DNA of 46,191 nt. Source: Haloterrigena salina JCM 13891. GTDB taxonomy: Archaea; Halobacteriota; Halobacteria; Halobacteriales; Natrialbaceae. Of the stretch, positions 24,267 through 31,611 are shown in pieces. The stretch is taken from assembly GCF_000337495.1 (NCBI RefSeq), contig NZ_AOIS01000011.1:95670-141860 (forward strand). The letters run 5' to 3'. The first letter of the stretch is position 1. Every line of letters begins with the position of its first letter. Both the position numbers and the translations under genes were made by a program. The notes beneath the pieces were generated by a model that saw nothing but the letters and a program-made list of their open reading frames with translations, was not told the origin of the DNA and made no database searches.

Positions 24267-26453
24267 TTACAGGTAGTCGATGCTCGGCGGCAGCTCGAGC
24301 TTCATGCCCTTGCGCTCGCGGATCTCCATGATCTTGTCGCGCTGGAGGGAGTCGGACATGACCTCGAAGCCGGCGTTCTCCGTGTTCCAGGAGGCGCGAC
24401 CCTCGGTCGCGGAGCGAATGTCGCTCGCGAAGCCGATCATCTCGCCGACGGGCGCGATACCCTCGACGACCATGAGGTCCCCTTCCTGGTACATGTCGTC
24501 GACGCGGCCACGACGACCCTGGATCTCGCCGGAGGCGGCGCCCATGTGGTCGTTGGGCACGTCGATGCGGACGTCCTGCATCGGCTCGAGCATCTTGATC
24601 TTCCCGTCGATCAGGGCCTTGTGGACGGCCTCGCGGGTCGCCGGGATGACCTGTGCCGGACCGCGGTGGATGGTGTCCTCGTGGAGCCGGGCGTCGTGGA
24701 GGCGGATGAGCGTCCCCTGGACCGGCTCGTTGGCCAGCGGGCCGTTGTCGAGGGCTTCCTCGAGACCCTCGACGACGAGTTCCATCGTCTCGTTTAAGTG
24801 CTGGATACCCTTCGTGTCGTCGATGAGGATGTTCGTCCCGTGGATGTGCTCGACGTTCTGGGACGTGTCCTTGTCCATGCCGGCTTCCTGCAGGGCCTCG
24901 CGGCGTTCCTGCTCGGGCATGTCCATCGAGGCCTCGCCGAGCTGGATCGTCTCGACGAGGTCGTCCGTCATCGGTTCGATGGAGATGTAGAAGCGGTTGT
25001 GTCGGTTCGGCGAGATGCCCTCGACCTCGTCGCTGGGGTTCTGGGGCTGCTCGCGGTAGACGACGATCGGCTCACCGGTGTTGACCGGAATACCCTGATT
25101 CTTCTCGATACGCTGGGTGATGACCTCGAGGTGGAGCTCACCCTGTCCGGAGATCAGGTGTTCGCCGGTGTCCTCGTTGATGTTGATCTGGATCGTCGGG
25201 TCCTCCTTGGAGACCTGTCGGAGCGTCTCGATCAGCTTCGGCAAGTCGTCCATGTTCTGGGCCTCGACGGACTTCGTGATGACCGGCTCCGAGATGTGTT
25301 CGATCGACTCGAACGGCGTCATCTCGACGCTCGAAACGGTCGAGCCGGCGATGGCGTCCTTGAGACCGGTGACAGCGGCGATGTTCCCGGCGGGAACTTC
25401 CTCCACTTCCTCGCGCTCGCCGCCCATGTAGATGCCGACGCTCTGGACGCGGTTCTTGCCCGCCGTTCCGGAGACGTACAGCTCCTGGCCCTTCTCGAGG
25501 GTACCCGAGAAGACGCGGCCCGCAGCGATTTCGCCGGCGTGGGGGTCGACCCCGATGTCGGTGACCATCAGCACGACCTCGCCGTCCTCGTCGACGAGTC
25601 GCATCGATTCGGCGAGGTCGGTCTCGTCGTCGCCGCGCCAGACCCGCGGAATACGACGGGGCTGGGCGTCGATGGGGTTCGGGAAGTGCTCACAGACCAT
25701 GTCGAGCACGACGTCCGACAGCGGCGTCCGCTCGTGGAGCTCTTGACGCTTGTCCGCGCGCTCGAGTTCCATGATCTCGCCGAAGTCCATCCCCGTCCGC
25801 TGCATCGAGGGCATGGAGACGCCCCACTTGTAGAGCGCGGAACCGAATCCGACGGTGCCGTCCTCAACGGAGACGGTCCAGTCGTCGATGTCGTCCATAT
25901 CTTCGGTCATGCCGCGGATCAGCTCGTTGACGTCGCTGATAACCGACAGCAGACGCTGCTGCATCTCTTCGGGACCTTCCTGCAGTTCGGAGATCAGGCG
26001 GTCGACCTTGTTGATGAACAGGGTCGGCTTGACGCCCTCGCGAAGGGCCTGTCGCAGCACCGTCTCGGTCTGGGGCATGGCCCCCTCGACGGCGTCGACG
26101 ACGACGAGCGCACCGTCGACGGCGCGCATCGCCCGCGTCACGTCGCCACCGAAGTCGACGTGGCCCGGCGTGTCGATGAGGTTGATGAGGTGGTTGGTGT
26201 CCTCGTACTCGTGAGTCATCGAAACGTTTGCCGCGTCGATGGTGATCCCGCGTTCCTGTTCGTCTTCCTCAGTGTCCATCGCGAGCTGCTCGCCGGCGGT
26301 CTCGTCGGAGATCATGCCGGCACCAGCCAGCAGATTGTCGGTAAGCGTCGTTTTCCCGTGGTCAACGTGAGCGGCGATGGCGATGTTCCGGATGTTCTCC
26401 GGTTCGTCCATCAACCGTTCACACTCTTGGACGATCTTCTTGCGTCGGCCCAT
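24267..26453 (-). CDS. fusA: Translation elongation factor aEF-2
   Basis: GTPase that translocates the ribosome, 728 residues, normal archaeal length. G-domain motifs: AHVDHGKTT (28-36), [21 protein letters not shown]. The remaining EF-2 domains follow. His596 in DTIHRGPAQ is the expected diphthamide site. The MGRRKKIVQ start at 26453 matches archaeal EF-2. In the classical archaeal order fusA directly follows rps7; here about 7.3 kb separates them, so EF-2 must use its own promoter, and a weak TTTTGACC-type element lies about 30 bp before the ATG. No intein is present. Cytoplasmic. Confidence 0.97.
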   Translation of the reverse strand: MGRRKKIVQECERLMDEPENIRNIAIAAHVDHGKTTLTDNLLAGAGMISDETAGEQLAMDTEEDEQERGITIDAANVSMTHEYEDTNHLINLIDTPGHVDFGGDVTRAMRAVDGALVVVDAVEGAMPQTETVLRQALREGVKPTLFINKVDRLISELQEGPEEMQQRLLSVISDVNELIRGMTEDMDDIDDWTVSVEDGTVGFGSALYKWGVSMPSMQRTGMDFGEIMELERADKRQELHERTPLSDVVLDMVCEHFPNPIDAQPRRIPRVWRGDDETDLAESMRLVDEDGEVVLMVTDIGVDPHAGEIAAGRVFSGTLEKGQELYVSGTAGKNRVQSVGIYMGGEREEVEEVPAGNIAAVTGLKDAIAGSTVSSVEMTPFESIEHISEPVITKSVEAQNMDDLPKLIETLRQVSKEDPTIQININEDTGEHLISGQGELHLEVITQRIEKNQGIPVNTGEPIVVYREQPQNPSDEVEGISPNRHNRFYISIEPMTDDLVETIQLGEASMDMPEQERREALQEAGMDKDTSQNVEHIHGTNILIDDTKGIQHLNETMELVVEGLEEALDNGPLANEPVQGTLIRLHDARLHEDTIHRGPAQVIPATREAVHKALIDGKIKMLEPMQDVRIDVPNDHMGAASGEIQGRRGRVDDMYQEGDLMVVEGIAPVGEMIGFASDIRSATEGRASWNTENAGFEVMSDSLQRDKIMEIRERKGMKLELPPSIDYL

Positions 26454-26788
26454 ATACCCCCCATTACCGCCAGCGGGGTCAAAAGGGTAGTGTTTCGTCG
26501 CCGCCGGAATTCGTCGCGTTTCCCGGTTCGAGCGGTGGAATATCCAATTTGAGTGAGTGAATCCCTTGCACAATTTGGTCGCTGTCAACCGGCCCGTCTA
26601 CCGCCGAACCCGTCGTTCTACGCAGCAATCGTCAGCAAACCGTCTGATCTCGCCTACTCGTCCCCGCGAACCTGCCCGATTCCAAACCGGTTCGGGGCCG
26701 CATCCGCGCTGCGTGGAATCCTGAGGTCGTCCGCCGCACGCGAACGTACAAAAGAGTCAAATCCTTCGACCCCTTGCTATCCGTACAC
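26454..26788. other. Divergent regulatory region between EF-2 and the DUF5781-type gene
   Basis: 335 bp containing start-proximal promoters for both genes: a CAAAAGGGT element (26480-26488) for EF-2 and AAAAGAGTCAAA (26753-26764) before the plus-strand gene. I see no other feature. Confidence 0.4.
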
Positions 26789-27559
26789 ATGAATATACGC
26801 GTACAGGGACCGGGACCGACTTCTCCATTCCTCAGCGCCCGCGACCTCTTCGAGACCGAGCACGACCTCTCGCTGCCGGTCGACGTCCGACTCCGGGACG
26901 ATCCCGACGAACGCACCTGGGCCGGCCACTACGACGACCGCCACGTCCTGAACATCTCGAGACAGGCCGCCTCGAGCGCCATGGCCCGCGAACTGGCCCT
27001 CCACGAGTTCGCGCACATGGCCCGGTACGAACAGGAACACCCCTCACACACCCAGTCGACCGAGGAAGTGCTCTTCCTCGCGCTGGCCGGCAAGAGCGTC
27101 GAACGGCGGAAGCTCTCTCACTGCTACCAGATCGCCAACCACATGAAGGACATCTACGCCGACGACATCACGCTCGCGGTCGGCCCCGGCGAGAAACTCC
27201 TCTCCTTTCTCGAGTCGAGCCTCGCGATGGCCGTCGCCGACCGCCCCGAAACTCCGTCGCGGCCCGGTTTCGAGCGCCTCTCGGCGAGTTCGGATCCCGA
27301 GATCACGGCCGTCAACGCCGCGTTCGCGCTGGCGCTGGCCGAACGTCACAACTTAGTCGCCGACGACCACCGGCTGTACGACCTCGCACACGCCGCCGCG
27401 ATGGACGCTCCAAACGTCGATTTCGAGGGGTTCAAACGCCGCTTTCGGGAACTTGCCCGCGACCCAGATCCGAGTACCTACCGCCAGGTTCTCGTCGATG
27501 CCACTCGCTCGTACGTCAGTAGCCCGGAGTCGCGGGCGGACGGTCCTGCGGCGGACTGA
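26789..27559 (+). CDS. DUF5781-type protein with an HExxH motif
   Basis: A 256-residue soluble protein of a haloarchaeal family, recognised from memory as DUF5781. Function unproven. A zinc-protease-like HEFAH motif appears in ELALHEFAHMARYEQEHPSH, followed by a helical region (SVERRKLSHCYQIANHMKDIYADDI) holding possible further ligands. The C-terminal half is helical. No signal peptide or span is present, so a cytoplasmic metallopeptidase-like or degenerate enzyme is possible. Start: the ATG at 26789 (MNIRVQGPGP matches the family start); a TTG five codons upstream is less likely. It is divergent from EF-2 and seems to be a regular neighbour of it, outside the signalling island that follows. 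Confidence 0.72.
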   Translation: MNIRVQGPGPTSPFLSARDLFETEHDLSLPVDVRLRDDPDERTWAGHYDDRHVLNISRQAASSAMARELALHEFAHMARYEQEHPSHTQSTEEVLFLALAGKSVERRKLSHCYQIANHMKDIYADDITLAVGPGEKLLSFLESSLAMAVADRPETPSRPGFERLSASSDPEITAVNAAFALALAERHNLVADDHRLYDLAHAAAMDAPNVDFEGFKRRFRELARDPDPSTYRQVLVDATRSYVSSPESRADGPAAD

Positions 27560-27650
27560 CCGACACCGACGCTCCGGCCGTAAAGCCGGTCGCCGATAGG
27601 GAGGCCGGTTCGGGCCGATTCCTCGCACGTCCAGCTTCGCTTCAACCCGA

Positions 27651-27660
27651 ACATTTAATG
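27651..27660 (+). promoter_or_regulatory. TATA box of the DUF7504-type gene
   Basis: ACATTTAATG is centred about 36 bp before the ATG at 27692, predicting a transcript with a leader of about 10 bases. It probably drives the DUF7504-type gene and possibly the first CHAT gene. Confidence 0.45.
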
Positions 27661-27691
27661 TTTGATCCCGCTAACGGTCTAACATATATTG

Positions 27692-28417
27692 ATGTTTTCG
27701 CGCAAGGGCTGGGGTAGCGGGTCCGGGGACGAGCAGTTCACGGCGGAGCTATCGCAGCTGAAACGCCGGGGAGCGAGCGTGCTCGTTGTCGGAGCCGTCC
27801 GAACGGAACAGCGCCAGGAGGTTAGTCGACGCCTGCTGGGGCAGACAACGTCCCAGCCGCGTCGACGCGTCCTCGTCTCGACGACCGGCGAAAGCCACAC
27901 CATGTCTCACCTCGCCGACGGCGACGACGCCGAGTCAGCGACGACCGCACTCGTCAACTACGAGACTCAGTCTCGGGGTGCTGCCGCCGCTAACAGCGAC
28001 TCGCAGTCGATGGAATCCGTCTCCGTGCAGTCCGACGACTCCCCGACCACCGTCGCCACGCTCGCCGACCTCGGAATCGCCGTCTCGAACGCCATCGAGG
28101 AGTTCGAACGCGACGCCACCAGCCTCGCACCGGGTGAGCTTCGCATCGCCGTCGACTCGCTCGTTCCGCTCCTCGAGGAGTACGGCGCCGAACACGTCTT
28201 CAAATTCGTCCACCTGACCAACGGCCGCACCCGAGACGCCGACGGCATGATCCACTACCATCTCCCGCTGGACCGCGACTCCGACGTCGTTTCGGTCCTG
28301 ACGCCGGTGTTCGATATCGTCATCGAACTCCGCGATCGAAACGGCGTCTTCCAGGAACGTTGGACGATCAACGACGGCGACCACAGCTCCGGCTGGCTCT
28401 CGATCGGACAGTCGTAA
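27692..28417 (+). CDS. DUF7504-type protein (KaiC/RecA-like fold without P-loop)
   Basis: A 241-residue soluble protein of a haloarchaeal signalling family. The N-terminal region GASVLVVGAVRTEQRQEVSRRLLG sits where a KaiC/GvpD-like ATPase would have its Walker A loop, but no GxxxxGK(S/T) is present. A Ser/Asp-rich middle (about 70-110) follows, then a RecA-like C-terminal half (LRIAVDSLVPLLEEYGAEHVFKFVHL, and DGMIHYHLPLDRDSDVVSVLTPVFDIVIELRD), which parallels the end of KaiC-like domains. It probably acts as a non-hydrolysing scaffold or sensor. Start: the ATG at 27692 behind the TATA box. The first CHAT gene follows 79 bp downstream in the same direction. From memory, relatives commonly sit near HalX regulators and DUF7503 peptides, as here. 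Confidence 0.65.
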   Translation: MFSRKGWGSGSGDEQFTAELSQLKRRGASVLVVGAVRTEQRQEVSRRLLGQTTSQPRRRVLVSTTGESHTMSHLADGDDAESATTALVNYETQSRGAAAANSDSQSMESVSVQSDDSPTTVATLADLGIAVSNAIEEFERDATSLAPGELRIAVDSLVPLLEEYGAEHVFKFVHLTNGRTRDADGMIHYHLPLDRDSDVVSVLTPVFDIVIELRDRNGVFQERWTINDGDHSSGWLSIGQS

Positions 28418-28496
28418 CGCCTCTCGATCGCTCGAGCGTCACGTCCACTATCTCCCGGGGAGATCGACCACAGTCTCCCTCTCACTTGCTGATGCT

Positions 28497-30566
28497 ATGA
28501 AACCGAAATTCGAACCCCTCGACGACGGCCTCGAAATTATCGATCCGATCGAACGTCACCGGTATCGGCTGACGACTCACGAGCGAGTCGATCCGGTGCC
28601 GATAAGCACTGACGAGATTCCGTTTCCAGTTGATTCGACTGCTAAGATTTCGACTGAAACGGTAACACTCCCGTCAAGCGACCTTCTTTATATCCGGGAC
28701 CAGGACGGGTTGATGATCACCGAAGTTCAGCCGGACGAACAAGCTTCATTACCGGAAAATCAGTATATCATAGACTTGTCCGGGCCTATGAAGATATATG
28801 CATACGTCGATTCGACAGTTAATGTTTATTCAGACAGCGAGCACACCTACATTTCCTTTGACGATTCAACAACGGTTATTATCGGAGCGCGATCTTTTCA
28901 TACGAGACCTGCAGAAACAATCGTAACAACGACCGATCCAAGCGACGTAATGCGTGCAGTCACAGCGTTCGGGTCCGCCTTGAAGACGACAACCCCAGAA
29001 CGATCGTACCCGACGCTACGAGGTCACCCACCGAAAATCGAAATTGGAGAGGAGTTCAAGGCCCCTCGCCGGTTAGAAGATCGTGATCCAACTGTTCGGA
29101 TCGAAATACCGTCGACACTACGCCATATATTCGTTATCTCCCCACTCGCGTACTATCTCGGTGCGGAGGTTATCCCAGGAAAGAGAGCACAAATTCTCAC
29201 TGACGATGGAACTTCACATCTGTTAGATGACAACGGTTTTGAAGAGAGCGTTGAACGAATACTTAAGAAGATATTCTTTTTGGATTGCATTGTCCGTACA
29301 GAAGGGTCAACGCCGTTACCGCTATACGAACGACAGAAAGTCGAAAAGAAACTGGACTTCGATATCTCACGTGTATATAATCAGCCACTTTCTCAACAAC
29401 TCAAGGCCTATCTTGAAGTACCATTTGAAACGATAGAGTCGTGTCTCCCAGATTGGAGATTAGGCATTCATATTGAACCCCACACAGAAATCATTGAATT
29501 TCTCCCTTTCATCGCTAATGACCTTGCAATAGTCAAAATACAAGATAAAGACGAGCAATTAACGCCCTCATCAAAAGGACAGAGTGAAGCAATCGAAGAA
29601 TTCGTGCGAGGTGGTGTTGATCAGCCGTCAGTGAAGATTCGAAGTTCAGAAACCCGTAGTGGGGATGAACGGAAATTACCGACACCGACGGTACGTCAGA
29701 CGTGGAAACTAGGCGGAAATTCTGCCGTTAAAAGCACGGCATCTCTCTCTGCCTATCAGAATAATATCGGTCGGAGTCCGCGAGAGGACCCAATCGAAAT
29801 TAAAGTCGTTTGTAATGATCCGGATATGCGGGAGGAATTGGAGAAAGTAAATGGAGTCTATGGTACTCGCAAGGAGTTACCATTCGATGTTACTATTTAC
29901 TACGACCTCTCAATAGAAGATCTTGAATCTATATTGGCAAGTAAAAGTGACTTTCTTCACTATATTGGACATATCGATGGGAATGGATTTCAGTGTTCCG
30001 ACGGTAAATTAGACGGTGCATCGATTGACTCTGTAGGAATGAAGGCGTTTCTACTTAATGCGTGTCAATCATACGAACAGGGATTACAGTTAGTCAACTC
30101 CGGAAGTATCGGCGGAATAGTCACCTTTGATGAAATTGTCAATACTGGTGCAGTTAGTGTCGGTAGTATAATTGCACGACTCTTGAATCGAGGGTACCCC
30201 CTTCACGCTGCGTTAGATGTTGCACGACACAAAAATGTGATCGGCAACCAATACCGGCTCGTTGGAAACGGGAAGACGACAATAACTCAATCAAAAACGG
30301 GAGGCCCTACCGTATGTTCAATAGACCGTTCGCAAAAAGGAACACGTGTTACTATAAACACGTATACGACTTCGTGGGCAGGGAACGGGAGTATCTTCAC
30401 ACCCCACATAAATTCTGTAGACAAATATTACTTGAGTCCGAGAGAAACAGATCAAATCACAGTCTCTAATGAGGAATTAGAGGACTATCTTGCTAGAGAG
30501 CAGATACCAGTTATAACTGAGACTGGAGTCCGATGGAGCAAAAATCTCGCTGAAGAATTATTCTAG
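28497..30566 (+). CDS. CHAT-domain (caspase-like) protein, copy 1
   Basis: A 689-residue soluble protein, probably a cysteine protease. The C-terminal third (about 440-600) fits the CHAT domain of the caspase clan: His492 in FLHYIGH and Cys523 in LLNACQS form the expected His-Cys dyad, followed by the SGSIGGIVTF strand and a helix (IIARLLNRGYPLHAAL). The N-terminal 420 residues are mostly beta-rich, conserved with copy 2 and otherwise unrecognised; no TPR repeats are seen. A variable linker (about 345-400) precedes the domain. The gene is strongly AT-rich (20 G+C in the 60 bases 29221-29280) and uses many ATA, TTA and AGA codons, unlike all its neighbours, suggesting recent acquisition. It is co-directional with the DUF7504-type gene. 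The target is unknown; the adjacent small peptide is a candidate. The dyad is clear; the protease activity is inferred. Confidence 0.72.
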   Translation: MKPKFEPLDDGLEIIDPIERHRYRLTTHERVDPVPISTDEIPFPVDSTAKISTETVTLPSSDLLYIRDQDGLMITEVQPDEQASLPENQYIIDLSGPMKIYAYVDSTVNVYSDSEHTYISFDDSTTVIIGARSFHTRPAETIVTTTDPSDVMRAVTAFGSALKTTTPERSYPTLRGHPPKIEIGEEFKAPRRLEDRDPTVRIEIPSTLRHIFVISPLAYYLGAEVIPGKRAQILTDDGTSHLLDDNGFEESVERILKKIFFLDCIVRTEGSTPLPLYERQKVEKKLDFDISRVYNQPLSQQLKAYLEVPFETIESCLPDWRLGIHIEPHTEIIEFLPFIANDLAIVKIQDKDEQLTPSSKGQSEAIEEFVRGGVDQPSVKIRSSETRSGDERKLPTPTVRQTWKLGGNSAVKSTASLSAYQNNIGRSPREDPIEIKVVCNDPDMREELEKVNGVYGTRKELPFDVTIYYDLSIEDLESILASKSDFLHYIGHIDGNGFQCSDGKLDGASIDSVGMKAFLLNACQSYEQGLQLVNSGSIGGIVTFDEIVNTGAVSVGSIIARLLNRGYPLHAALDVARHKNVIGNQYRLVGNGKTTITQSKTGGPTVCSIDRSQKGTRVTINTYTTSWAGNGSIFTPHINSVDKYYLSPRETDQITVSNEELEDYLAREQIPVITETGVRWSKNLAEELF

Positions 30567-30569
30567 CGT

Positions 30570-30695
30570 CTACGGCCCGTGGTAGAATCCGCTAGAGGCA
30601 GCGGCGGAACCTGCTTGTGAAATCGCTAGCAAGATGGTGAACAAAACGCCGATCATTCGTGGGTGGTTCTTTAGGTACTGGGTTAGGTCGTCCAT
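30570..30695 (-). CDS. DUF7503-like 41-residue single-span peptide
   Basis: A small gene between the two CHAT genes, on the other strand. Start MDDLTQYLKNHPRM at 30695, then a hydrophobic core (IGVLFTILLAIS, residues 15-26), then QAGSAAA and a C-terminal SSGFYHGP. This matches the haloarchaeal DUF7503 pattern I recall (HPRMIGVLFT...SQAGSAAA...GP). The shape is that of a signal peptide with an AxA-type signal peptidase site after Ala33, which would release an octapeptide; uncleaved, it would be a membrane miniprotein. Its stop codon lies 4 bp from the CHAT copy 1 stop, so the two genes converge. An AT-rich promoter lies upstream. Possible roles are secreted signal, membrane effector or protease substrate; none is proven. 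Confidence 0.72.
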   Translation of the reverse strand: MDDLTQYLKNHPRMIGVLFTILLAISQAGSAAASSGFYHGP

Positions 30696-30723
30696 GGTAC
30701 ACCTTAGACATATCCGCCGGAGG

Positions 30724-30741
30724 CCATAAATTTATTTTAAT
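30724..30741 (-). promoter_or_regulatory. AT-rich promoter of the 41-residue peptide gene
   Basis: On the minus strand a TAAATTTAT-type TATA box is centred about 36 bp before the ATG at 30695, giving a short leader of about 10 bases. It supports the peptide being expressed as its own transcript. Confidence 0.45.
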
Positions 30742-30842
30742 ATATCGGATGAATAAACGATAGTGTTATTGATTAACACATCTGTTGTAAAATGCTTAAG
30801 TGTTGACGATAACTACGAAAGCGCTACTAAGGCTGAAAGAGG

Positions 30843-31409
30843 TTACTCGAGCAACTGTCGAAGTGCCTGATCGAACTCATCGCTCGAGAGTTGGTCTCGA
30901 ATGGCGGCTGCCCGTGCACGAGAGTCATAGAGGTCAGAAACGACGGACTGGTACCGGTCGCCGACATCGAGTCCGGATCGAAGTTCGCTCTCGAGCAGCG
31001 CTCGTTCGGTCGAGAGACGGAAGAACTCGTCCATCGCCGTCTCGTAGGCTTGCTGGAGAAGCAGGCGTTCGATCGTCGACTGTAAGACTTCATCGGAGAG
31101 GGGCCGAACGAGGAGTTCGTCTGCACCGCGGTCAACGGGGTCGTCGGTGGGAACGTCGTCAGCAAGCGCGAGTATCTGGGTGTTCGGTGCTCGTTGCCGA
31201 AACGCGTCGAGAACGCCACGCGCGTCCGGAGTTTCGAGTTCCCAATCGAGAACGAGGAGATCGTAGCTCTCGTCGATCTGATCGAGGATCGACCGATCGA
31301 AGTCGGCCTGTCGAACCGTCGCCGCGATTCGAGCCTGATCGGTACCCAGATCGGGGAGGGAAAGGGTAGGATGGACGACGAACAGTCGAGAGGTAGATTT
31401 CAACAACAC
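30843..31409 (-). CDS. HalX-domain response regulator with atypical receiver
   Basis: A 188-residue regulator. The receiver domain (about 1-115) keeps the phospho-acceptor Asp55 in LLVLDWELE, but the N-terminal acidic pair (normally DDE after the first strand) is replaced by VVHPTLS, and the Lys of the KP motif is Arg102 (LLVRPLS). Phosphorylation is therefore doubtful. Residues 118-188 form the HalX helical domain (ERLLLQQAYETAMDEFFRLSTERALLESELRSG...), a coiled coil specific to haloarchaea. There is no DNA-binding domain. No ATG exists; the GTG at 31409 was chosen because it puts the Asp at the usual place, but TTG at 31421 is possible. It lies between CHAT copy 2 (divergent) and the peptide gene, 147 bp upstream of the latter on the same strand. 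Confidence 0.75.
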   Translation of the reverse strand: MLLKSTSRLFVVHPTLSLPDLGTDQARIAATVRQADFDRSILDQIDESYDLLVLDWELETPDARGVLDAFRQRAPNTQILALADDVPTDDPVDRGADELLVRPLSDEVLQSTIERLLLQQAYETAMDEFFRLSTERALLESELRSGLDVGDRYQSVVSDLYDSRARAAAIRDQLSSDEFDQALRQLLE

Positions 31410-31436
31410 AGTACCTACCAATACTGGGAGGGCAGA

Positions 31437-31451
31437 TACTATTAAATGTGA
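31437..31451 (-). promoter_or_regulatory. TATA box of the HalX gene
   Basis: Read on the minus strand, ACATTTAATAG lies about 35 bp before the GTG start at 31409, giving a very short leader. It sits in the 190-bp AT-rich divergent space shared with CHAT copy 2. Confidence 0.4.
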
Positions 31452-31611
31452 TTAGGTACGAACGTGGACCTCTAAGTACGTACTCGAATATATGAGTTGA
31501 CGACTAGTAAGATATATAGAACAGCCGTAACTTATACTGTATCTAGTCGACATCTAATTTGATACGGAAGATGGCGAGTTTCCGAGCGTCTTTCACCAAA
31601 CTTCACAATCG

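Noticed and set aside
24798-26552. 584-residue open frame opposite EF-2
   Set aside because: It is the antisense shadow of EF-2: Val/Asp/Leu/Arg-rich, with no conserved motif. High GC makes such long shadow frames common here.
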